From Caulobacter sp. 602-2 (GTDB taxonomy: Bacteria; Pseudomonadota; Alphaproteobacteria; Caulobacterales; Caulobacteraceae), in assembly GCF_011043625.1 (NCBI RefSeq), contig NZ_JAAKGT010000001.1, forward strand, positions 930,001 through 994,000: DNA of 64,000 nt, in the 5' to 3' direction. Position 1 is the first letter of the stretch. Each line of letters begins with the position of its first letter. The position numbers and the translations under genes were made by a program. This document shows, piece by piece, positions 1 through 8,240 of this stretch. A model generated the notes under the pieces. The model did no database searches. It worked only from the letters and a program-made list of their open reading frames with translations, and was not told where the DNA came from.

Positions 1-813
1 GTCCAGGCGGCTGCGCTCGCCCGGGAAGGCCACCGACCAGCCGATCTTGAGGCCCGCAGCGCCGGCCAGGCAGACGGCGAAGAGCTCGGTCACGCCGTGG
101 ATCGCCAGCCAACCCCCGGCCTCGACGCCGAGACCCCGGCTGGCGAACAGCGAGAAGAACACGCCCAGCATCACGCCGTTGTAGATCACCAGCATGGCGG
201 TCGGCACGCAGAGCGCGAAGCCCAGCGCGAAGGCCAGCAGCGCCACCTGGGCGTTGTGGGTGAACAGGAAGGTGGCGAACATCGACAGGCCGCTGCTGCT
301 CTTGCTGCCGTCCAGGGTCGAGCGGAGCATCTCGGTGGTGGCCGCCGGATCACGTCCGCCGGTCATCTCCTTGGGCATGAAGGCGTAGTACCACTCGGCG
401 TCCTGGCCGAAGAGCCAGGCCCCGACCAGCGCCCCGATCACCAGCAGCGCCACGCTGACCAGGGTCTCGCGCCACAGGCTCCGCACGGCCGCCGGCCACC
501 CGCCGGCGAAGAACGCCGCCAGCTGGCCGCGAAGGGTCTCGCGCGAGCCGTAGACGAAGAAGTAGGCCCGGGCGCAGAGCATTTCCAGATAGTCGATCAT
601 GCCCCGGTCGAGCGAGGTGGCGCGGGCCACCGACAACGACGACAGGGCCGAACGGTAGAGCACCGGAGCGGCCAGGATCTCCTCTTCGGAAAGGCTGGCC
701 ATCGAGCCTTTCTCGACCTTCTCCATCAGCCGTTCCAGGCGCTTCCAGTCGGCCTCGCGCTCCTGGCGGAAGCGCTGGCTCTTCAGGCGACCATCGACCT
801 TGACGTCGATCAC
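1..813 (-). CDS. SpoIIM-family (stage II sporulation protein M-like) membrane protein, partial
   Basis: Translating the minus strand from a GTG at 813 gives an uninterrupted reading frame that leaves the window at the left edge, so the C-terminus is missing. The N-terminal 80 residues are charged and soluble. They are followed by hydrophobic segments, including a stretch beginning VSLALLVIGALVGAWLFG-like and another around LLAFALGFALCVPT. This matches the SpoIIM/DUF95 integral membrane family, which in non-sporulating bacteria accompanies MoxR and DUF58 genes. The function is unknown. The GTG start overlaps the stop of the DUF58 gene by 4 bases (GTGA), with a GGAGG-type ribosome site just upstream, so it is the last visible gene of a coupled operon. 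Confidence 0.82.
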   Translation of the reverse strand, partial: MIDVKVDGRLKSQRFRQEREADWKRLERLMEKVEKGSMASLSEEEILAAPVLYRSALSSLSVARATSLDRGMIDYLEMLCARAYFFVYGSRETLRGQLAAFFAGGWPAAVRSLWRETLVSVALLVIGALVGAWLFGQDAEWYYAFMPKEMTGGRDPAATTEMLRSTLDGSKSSSGLSMFATFLFTHNAQVALLAFALGFALCVPTAMLVIYNGVMLGVFFSLFASRGLGVEAGGWLAIHGVTELFAVCLAGAAGLKIGWSVAFPGERSRLD

Positions 814-2119
814 AGGAGATCCCTCCGCTTGAGGTCGACATAGGCGTTGATCAGCGCCGGACCGATGCGCGCGGCCGGGGCCTCGACGATGTGGGCGCCC
901 AGGCGGCGCAGGCGGGCGACCACGGCCTCACGTTCGCGCAGAAGACCAGCCGAGACCACGGCGCGGGAAATGTCGGCCGGCTCGAAGGGCTCGGCGGCCG
1001 TCATGGCCTCCAGCTCCTCGTCCTGCATCACCACGAACAGCACCAGGTGGCGCCGCAGCAGGTGGGTGCAGGCCTCGATCATCAGCTCGGCGGCGGTGGG
1101 GTCGGTGAAGTCGGTGAACACCACCACCAGCGAGCGCCGGCGCAGCTTGGCCGCCAGCGTGTTGAGGGCCAGGGTGTAGTTGGTCTCCTCGGTCGAATAG
1201 TCGATGCGGCCGGCGGCGTGCTGCAACTGGCGGAAGGCGTCCAGGCCGCTGACCACGCCGGTGAGCAGGCGCGGCGCGGAGTCGAAGGCGTAAAAACCCG
1301 CCCGGTCGCCCGAGCGCAGGCAGGCATAGGCCAGAAGCAGGCCGGCGTTGATGGCCCGGTCGACCTTGGGCGCACCGCCGACCGGCTCGCACATGGCCCG
1401 GCCGCCGTCGATGGCCAGGACGACGTGGTGGTTGCGCTCGGTGCGGAACTCCTTGGCCAGCAGGTGCAGGTGCCGCGCCGACTGCTTCCAGTCGATGGCG
1501 CGCGGGTCCATGCCGGTCTGGAACTCCTTCAGGGCCTCGAACTCCGAGCCCTCGCCGCGATCGACCTGGGTCTTGCTGCCGATCATGGCGTCGCGGGCCA
1601 GCATCCGCACGGCTTCCTCGCGCACGCCCTGCAGGTCGGTTCCCGTCGGTGCGTCGATCTCGAGGGTGAAGGTCTGCTGCTTCCAGACAAGGCCCAGCGG
1701 CCCGGTCCAGCGCACCCACAGGCGATGCAGCCGCCCCTCCCCGCGCCGCTCGGGCGTCAGGGAGAAGTCGAAGACGGCGGCGCGCTGCTCGACCTGCGCC
1801 CGGGCGAAGCGAGGCTGCAGGCCCAGGCGCTCGTCGGCGTCGAGGGCGGCCTCGGCGCGGCCTGGTACCGGCCCCTTGCCGAAGCGCGTGACGAAGGCGA
1901 TGGGCGCCGTGCGGGCCACCGACAGGAACGGCCGCTCGGGCTCGTCGAGGACCAGACGCGAGCGCGAGCCGCCCGACAGCGCGTCGGCGGCCATGGCCAG
2001 CAGCATGACCCCGATCCAGATCGGTCCGGCCAGCCACCCGGCCGGCGCGAGCACGCCGACGACCAGCGCGCCGGGAACCCCGGCGGCTAGGGCGACGACG
2101 GCGCGGCGCGTGGGATAGA

Positions 2120-2123
<4 letters not shown>
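810..2123 (-). CDS. DUF58 domain-containing protein
   Basis: The 437-residue protein starts with GTG at 2123, overlapping the moxR stop by 4 bases. Residues 8-50 hold two hydrophobic segments that would anchor it in the membrane. The middle carries the family signature around GSEFEALKEFQ and DPRAIDWKQSAR, followed by a von Willebrand A-like fold beginning VVLAIDGGRAM. The metal-site motif there is degenerate compared with DxSxS. DUF58 proteins are regularly encoded next to MoxR ATPases and are thought to be their partners or clients in assembly or metal insertion of other proteins. That role is inferred from family context and is not shown here. Confidence 0.88.
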
Positions 2124-3062
<939 letters not shown>

Positions 3063-3076
<14 letters not shown>

Positions 3077-4286
3077 GGATGAGCTCCTGCTTCCAAGTAT
3101 GGAGATCGCGCGCCACGGCCATCAGGTCGGACGGCGTCGCCGTCAGCGCCCGATCGGCCAGGGCCGAATAGGTGTTGGTCGCGCCGACGGTGCGGCTGAC
3201 GCGATCGAGAAAATCGACGAGATCCTGGCCGTCCAGGCCGCGCGGCGCGCCGATGGCGCGGGCGGCCGAGGCCTGGATCAGGCGGGCGTAGAGCCGCGCC
3301 ATGCGGTGCTCGCGACCGGCAAGTCGCACGAGGCCGGCGGTGTTGTCGGCCAGCGCCGCCTTGCCCAGAGCAACCGCCCGGCGCGAGCGCAGCGGCGGAC
3401 CAAAGCGCGCGAAGGCCTGGGCGCCGGCCAGCAGGGCCAGGGCCGCGGCCACCAGGGTCGCGCCGACCAGCGGCGGTTCCAGGATCAGGCGCATCAGGCT
3501 GCGCGTGCGCTTGAAGCCGTGCAGGGTGACGTCGAAGACCACGGGGGAGTCTTCGTCGCGGATCAGGTTCAGCATGGCCACGGCCGTGCGCGCGCCGTCG
3601 GCGGTCTTCAGGCCCTGGGTGTTCAGGTAGTCCGGATCGGCCAGCACGTAGGTCCAGCTGTCGGCATGCATGGCCAGTACGGTCGCACCGCCCTCGTCGA
3701 CCAGCACCGGCGTCCAGCCCGGCCCCGATAGGCTGCGGGGCTGGTCGATCTGCACCGGCGCGCCGAAGGCCTCGCCGCTGGGCCGGCGCAGGCGCACCAT
3801 GCGCTTGCCCTTACCCTGGTTCAGCTTGAGGTCCTTGCGCAGCGACACGGGCAGGACCGACAGGGTCTCGCGGAAGTCGTTGTCGCCGAGGATCGTCACC
3901 CAACCCCGACGCTTGGGATGCCCGCCTACCACCCATTTGGGCAGCACGATCAGCGTCGGGCCGATGTGGTCGTTGCGCTCGAGCGGCGCGGGCGACATGC
4001 CCGTCGACGGCGTCAGGACCAGCAGCCCCTCCTCGGCCGAGGCCGGCAGGTCGCCACGGCTGGTCAGGACGGGCTCGCCCATCAGGCTGAGCAGGCGCGA
4101 GACGGCGCCGAACCCCACCGACGAGCGCGACAGGGCGTGCTCGCCGCCGTTGTCGCCCTTGCGCAGTTCGGGCGCGTAGGCCGACAGCACCGCCAGGCCC
4201 GTGAACGAGATAACGCCGACGAGAACCAGCACCAGCATGGTCATCGGCGAGAACATGCCGGCGGACTTGGACTGAGACGCGCTCAT
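3063..4286 (-). CDS. DUF4350 domain-containing membrane protein
   Basis: I place the start at ATG 4286 (MSASQSKSAG), which overlaps the DUF4129 stop as ATGA. An in-frame ATG 48 bases further upstream lies inside that gene and is unlikely. The 407-residue product has a transmembrane segment at about residues 14-36, a soluble domain containing LTPSTGM and TILGDNDF typical of DUF4350, and a second membrane segment near residue 275 (LVGATLVAAALALLAG). DUF4350 proteins occur between DUF4129 and MoxR genes; no enzymatic activity is established. I see no catalytic motif. Confidence 0.83.
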
Positions 4287-4909
4287 CCGCGCCAGCCTTC
4301 GGGCAGGGCGAAGGCCTCGTAGGCCGCGCGGCATTCGGCGAAGTCGGCCGCGCCGACCGGGCGGCCGCCGAACAGGCCGCGCTCGACCAGGCGGGCAATG
4401 CCCACGAAGGCCGGGCGCGCGCCCTCAGGAATGGCCGGCAGCTGAGCGATCTCGCGCGCCGTCAGCGAGATCTTCACCGCCCGGGGGCGGCGCTTTTCGA
4501 TGTCCTGGACGCTGCGCAGCAGGATCAGGTGGGCGGCTTCGACGAACAGGCCCTTGGCGGCCAGCTCGTCGGCGGCGGCCAGCAGGTCGCGGGCGTCGGC
4601 GGCGTCGGGCCGCCAGCCGGCCTCGGCCACCACCAGCGGCTTGATGGCCCGCGGCGCCGGGGCCCAGATGCGCAGGAGCTCGCGAACGATGGCGTAGATG
4701 ATCAGCGCCGCCAGCAGCGCCAGCGCGCCCCAGAACACCCACTTGAGGTAAGGCGCGATGAGCTCGAAGAACTTGCCGACGTAGCGCAGCCACTCGGGAA
4801 CCTTGGGCGGCGTGAACACCGCCCGGTCGAACTGGAACCCGGCGTCCTGCGCCAGCCGCGCGTGCGCCGCGACGACCGCGTCGTCCGACGCCCCTTTCGA
4901 AACTGTCAC
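4283..4909 (-). CDS. DUF4129 domain-containing protein
   Basis: The 208-residue protein starts with GTG at 4909. It has one central transmembrane segment (about residues 48-72, VFWGALALLAALIIYAIV). The C-terminal domain contains AADELAAKGLFVEAAHLILL and LTAREIAQLP, which match the DUF4129 consensus (a TPR-like cytoplasmic helix pair and a conserved LTxRE). It is the first gene of the five-gene MoxR operon. About 135 noncoding bases separate it from the tonB gene upstream, where a promoter would be expected, although no clear box was recognised. Confidence 0.85.
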   Translation of the reverse strand: MTVSKGASDDAVVAAHARLAQDAGFQFDRAVFTPPKVPEWLRYVGKFFELIAPYLKWVFWGALALLAALIIYAIVRELLRIWAPAPRAIKPLVVAEAGWRPDAADARDLLAAADELAAKGLFVEAAHLILLRSVQDIEKRRPRAVKISLTAREIAQLPAIPEGARPAFVGIARLVERGLFGGRPVGAADFAECRAAYEAFALPEGWRG

Positions 4910-5044
4910 GCCCCGGAAACCCGCATTCGCCCCTCGCCGCCAAGCCCCTGCCCAGCCGCGAACACTCGACTCAACTCTACAGCGTGGCGCCGGCTTGGCT
5001 AGCCGTAACCGGTGACAATCGATGCTTTGGCCGACCCGCGAAGC

Positions 5045-5821
5045 TCATCCGACGAAGAACTCGATCGGCGCCAGCACCTCGACCGGGTCGCCCGGCACGT
5101 CTTCTGGCGGCGGCGGCATCGGCGAGGCGCGGCGCACGGTGGCCAGCGCCTCCTCGTCGAGCAGCGGGTAGCCCGAGCCCTTGGCGATCCTGGCGGCCAG
5201 CACCCGGCCGGCGCGGTCGACGGTGAAGGCGACGTGGACGACGCCCTCCTGCCCGGCGCTCTGCGCGCGACGGGGATAGCGCCTGTAGGCCTTGAGCCGC
5301 CCGAGGATAAGCCCCCGCCAGCTGACCGCCGCGTCGCGCGCGGAAGCGGCCGAGGTGCGCGGCGCGGCGACGACCGGCGCGGGCGGCGCGGCGACGGCCG
5401 GCGGCGCGGTCGCCTCGCTGGGCGTGGAGGGCCTGGCCGCAGCGTCGCCCTCGACGGCCCGGGCGGCGGACCGCTGCTGCGGCGGCAGCACGCCGCGTGG
5501 ATCGGGCGGGCGATCGATCGCCTTCGGCGGCGTCGGCGCGGCGACGGCGGCCGGACTGGCCTTGGCCTCTGGCCCCGGCGGCCGCTCGTCCTTGGGACGC
5601 GCGGGGGCGACCGGCTCGACGGCGAACTCCACGGCGATGGCCTCGATCGGCGCCGCCGGCGGCATTTCGGGCTTGGCCAGCCGCAGATAGGCGCCCAGCA
5701 GCAGAGCCACGTGCAGCACCACCGCCCCGGACAGGGCCAGGCTCCAGCGGCGCTTGCGTCCCGTGGCGGCGAGCGGCTCGCAGGGGATCTCGAGCACGGT
5801 CATGGGCAGCGCCTGCAGCAT
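5045..5821 (-). CDS. TonB-family energy transducer dedicated to the hemophore/Slam locus
   Basis: The 258-residue protein has the TonB layout. A short cytoplasmic head is followed by one membrane anchor (about residues 28-47, LSGAVVLHVALLLGAYLRL). A proline/alanine-rich periplasmic spacer runs from 50 to 165. The C-terminal TonB domain contains YPRRAQSAGQEGVVHVAFTV and GSGYPLLDEEAL. It would pass proton-motive energy to outer-membrane receptors. Its ATG overlaps the Slam stop by one base (TGATG), so it is translated with the Slam gene. A later ATG at 5803 is a possible alternative start. No exbB or exbD genes are nearby. The position at the end of a receptor/hemophore operon suggests it serves that receptor. 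Confidence 0.9.
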   Translation of the reverse strand: MLQALPMTVLEIPCEPLAATGRKRRWSLALSGAVVLHVALLLGAYLRLAKPEMPPAAPIEAIAVEFAVEPVAPARPKDERPPGPEAKASPAAVAAPTPPKAIDRPPDPRGVLPPQQRSAARAVEGDAAARPSTPSEATAPPAVAAPPAPVVAAPRTSAASARDAAVSWRGLILGRLKAYRRYPRRAQSAGQEGVVHVAFTVDRAGRVLAARIAKGSGYPLLDEEALATVRRASPMPPPPEDVPGDPVEVLAPIEFFVG

Positions 5822-7317
5822 CAGAACACCCGCTCCAGCTTCAGGCTGGCAGCCGTCTTCTCGTAGGAGAACAGCCAGTCGATGCTGCTGGCGACCTTGG
5901 CGTACTGCAGGGTCAGGCTGGGCGTGAAGCCGCCGGGCGCCTTCCAGCGCGGGGCGCGGACGATGGCGGTGAAGCTCTGCTCGTCGTCGCGGCGGCGGGC
6001 CTCCAGAGTCTCGTTGACGGCCTCCCAGCGCTTGCGCCGGGCCGAGGCGAACAGCGTGCCGTTGAAGCCCTTCACGGTCGGCGTCGCCGCCCCCAGCCGC
6101 AGGCCGGCCTGGCGGTAGGCGTTGACCGCGCGGTCGGCGTCCTTGTCGAGCAGGTCCATGCCGCCGAACACCGTCCAGCCGCCGGAAAGGCCGCGCCAGG
6201 CGGTCAGGAACAGCGAGGCCTGGCCGCCGTCCAGCGAGGCGAACGAGGCCTGCCGGTAGCGCATCGTCTTGTAGTCGCCCTCCAGCTTGACCAGGGTCGA
6301 GGCGCCGACCACGCGGCTGACCTCGGCGTGCAGGCCGGGGGCCTCGTACAGCCGCTCGGCGCCCAGCGTGCCGACGTCGAGCGACGGCGCGACGCCGAAG
6401 GCCAGCTTGGCCGTGCGATAGTCGAGCCCGGCCTGGGCGACGAAGGTGGCCTGGTTGTAGCGCCCCTCCTCGGGATAGAGCTCGCCATAGGCCATGCCCC
6501 GGAAGGTCAGGCCGCCCGATCCGCGCAACGGCAGCCGGCGGTTCAGGACCGTCTCGAAGTTCACCGTCGCCGCGCCGACCGGATCGGGCGTCTTGCGATC
6601 GAAGAAGCAGATCCCGTCAGGTCCGGGCAGCAGGCAGGCATAGCTGCCCGAGGCCTGGTTGACGTTGGTGCTCCAGCCGGGCCCCAGCGCGAACTGGCCG
6701 GTCCAGGCGCGGCGGCGCTTCAGGGCCGCCAGGAAGGTCTCAATGCTGCGGCGCACCCCAGCCGCACGGGGATCGTCCTTCGGCAATTGGGCGAGCACGG
6801 CGCGGAAGGTCGCCTCGGCCTCGCGGTCGCGCTGGTTCTCGAACAGCACCCGGGCCAGTTCGATGCGGCCAGGCTGGAAGTCAGGCTGCAGCGCCAGCAG
6901 CTGGCGGAAGCTGCGCTCGGCGCCGCGCAGGTCGCCGTCCTGCCGCGACAGCTGCCCCTGGGCGTAGTGGACCAGCATCGGATCCTGGTCGGGCAGCGCC
7001 AGATAGGCCTTCAGGAAGCGACGTGCGTCGGCCCACTGGCGGCGGGCCAGGGACAGGTACAGCGCCTTGCCCACGTCGTCGGCGCCGGGTCCCACCGTGT
7101 AGGCCTGGCCGTCGATGACCAGCACGTCGGGGGCGGTCTCCTGCCGCGTCCTGGCCTCGCGCCCGGCGGCGCGGCGCGACAGGTCCTGGTCGAGGCGCAG
7201 GCGCGTGTCCTCGTCGACCTGGGCGTGCGCGGCGCCGGCCAGGGCCAGAACGACAAAAGCCGCGCAGCCGGCGGCGACGCGGAACGGAGCGGGCTTGAAG
7301 CGTGACGACCTGAGCAT
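5821..7317 (-). CDS. Slam: surface lipoprotein assembly modifier (DUF560) outer-membrane translocator
   Basis: The 498-residue protein has a signal peptide (about 1-34, ending AHA|QV) and a TPR-like periplasmic half (about 75-190, with repeated xALYLSLARRQWADAR and GELSR/GDLRGAE-type helices). Its C-terminal half (about 200-498) is rich in alternating beta strands and ends in Phe (LKLERVF), as expected for a 14-strand outer-membrane barrel. The C-terminal SSIDWLFSYEKTAASLKLERVF region is characteristic of Slam proteins, which move specific lipoproteins or soluble hemophores across the outer membrane. It lies 46 bases after a Slam-client-like gene and overlaps tonB by one base. The substrate is inferred from this pairing. 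Confidence 0.9.
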   Translation of the reverse strand: MLRSSRFKPAPFRVAAGCAAFVVLALAGAAHAQVDEDTRLRLDQDLSRRAAGREARTRQETAPDVLVIDGQAYTVGPGADDVGKALYLSLARRQWADARRFLKAYLALPDQDPMLVHYAQGQLSRQDGDLRGAERSFRQLLALQPDFQPGRIELARVLFENQRDREAEATFRAVLAQLPKDDPRAAGVRRSIETFLAALKRRRAWTGQFALGPGWSTNVNQASGSYACLLPGPDGICFFDRKTPDPVGAATVNFETVLNRRLPLRGSGGLTFRGMAYGELYPEEGRYNQATFVAQAGLDYRTAKLAFGVAPSLDVGTLGAERLYEAPGLHAEVSRVVGASTLVKLEGDYKTMRYRQASFASLDGGQASLFLTAWRGLSGGWTVFGGMDLLDKDADRAVNAYRQAGLRLGAATPTVKGFNGTLFASARRKRWEAVNETLEARRRDDEQSFTAIVRAPRWKAPGGFTPSLTLQYAKVASSIDWLFSYEKTAASLKLERVF

Positions 7318-7327
7318 CGGGGGGCTT

Positions 7328-7355
7328 GGGGCGAGGACCGACCGGTCCCCGCCCC
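7328..7355 (-). terminator. Intercistronic hairpin between hemophore-like gene and Slam
   Basis: Twelve-base arms (7328-7339 and 7344-7355) enclose a four-base loop. The single mismatch becomes a G-U wobble only when the minus strand is transcribed, which is the direction of the operon. There is no U-tract, so it could be an attenuator or a 3'-end stabiliser of the upstream hemophore message rather than a full terminator. Confidence 0.5.
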
Positions 7356-7363
7356 TCGCGTCC

Positions 7364-8128
7364 TCAGTTCTTCGTGCCGCCGAAGGCGGTGTCGTAGCGG
7401 CTGTTGCCGCCGAAGGTGACCAGACCGGCCAGGGCCGCGGCGTTGGCGCCGAAGAACTGGCCGCTGACCGCGCCGCCCGAGGCCAGGGTGGTGGTCCCCT
7501 GCGTCGCCGTGGCGTTGTCGACGGTGCTGGCGATCGTCAGGCCCGAGATGCCGACCGAGCCGATGTCGACCTGGTAGCCGTTCGAGGCGCTCTGCACGAA
7601 GCCGGTCAGGGTGCCCGCGCCGAAGTCGGCGTCGAACGTACCGGTCAGCACGCCGTTGGTGGCGTAGTCGCTGAGGCCCTTGACCGAGTAGCTGGCCGTG
7701 CCCGAGCCGGCGGTCGCGCCGGTGTCGTCGCCCACGTAGTAGACGGTGTGGGTGCCGTCATTGGCGTTGGCGGTGTCGGACCATTCGCCGAACCAGAAGT
7801 CGCCGGTGCTGATCTTGGCGAAGTTGAACACGCCCATGCCGTTGTGGCTGCCCGGCGCGGTCGACGGGTTGTTGATCGTGCTGACGCCGTTCACCGGCGG
7901 GGCCGAGGCCGAAAGGCCCTGGAAGTCGACATAGGCCGACAGACCGATCGAGGCGACGGCGACGCCGGCCTTGCCGGCGGTGTGCGGACCCGCGTTGATC
8001 ACGCTGGCGCCCACCTTCAGGTGGGTCTCGTCGGTGGACTCGCCGACGATGCCGGCGTGGGCCACGCCCGCCAGGGCGACGGCCGTGACGGAGGCCAGGA
8101 TCAGCGTCTTGAAGGTCGAACGGGACAT
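7364..8128 (-). CDS. Secreted Slam-dependent hemophore-like protein (HphA/TbpB-like barrel)
   Basis: The 254-residue protein has a clear signal peptide (residues 1-25, cleavage after AHA, GIVGES following) and no lipobox cysteine, so it should be soluble. The mature part is rich in Gly, Ser, Thr and Ala with beta-strand periodicity. The C-terminus (about 219-254) contains SGQFFGANAAALAG and YDTAFGGTK. That is the conserved closing motif of the eight-strand barrel shared by Slam-exported proteins such as hemophilins and TbpB-like proteins. GGAGAAGA precedes the ATG. With a Slam gene after it and a TonB receptor before it, it most likely binds heme or another iron source and delivers it to the receptor. 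The ligand is an inference. Confidence 0.82.
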   Translation of the reverse strand: MSRSTFKTLILASVTAVALAGVAHAGIVGESTDETHLKVGASVINAGPHTAGKAGVAVASIGLSAYVDFQGLSASAPPVNGVSTINNPSTAPGSHNGMGVFNFAKISTGDFWFGEWSDTANANDGTHTVYYVGDDTGATAGSGTASYSVKGLSDYATNGVLTGTFDADFGAGTLTGFVQSASNGYQVDIGSVGISGLTIASTVDNATATQGTTTLASGGAVSGQFFGANAAALAGLVTFGGNSRYDTAFGGTKN

Positions 8129-8194
8129 CTCGTCTTCTCCGATGCTTGTTTGACCGAGCCTCGGTCGAGGCCCGGGGTATCCAGCGGCCGCCGC

Positions 8195-8218
8195 CGCGCC
8201 GGTTGGGGCGCCGGCGCG
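8195..8218 (-). other. Hairpin between TonB receptor and hemophore-like gene
   Basis: Arms CGCGCCGG (8195-8202) and CCGGCGCG (8211-8218) pair perfectly around an eight-base loop in the 112-base gap after the receptor stop. It lacks a U-tract. It may protect or partly terminate the receptor message; this is a structural observation only. Confidence 0.35.
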
Positions 8219-8240
8219 ACGAAAGCCGTGAATTGGGGGA

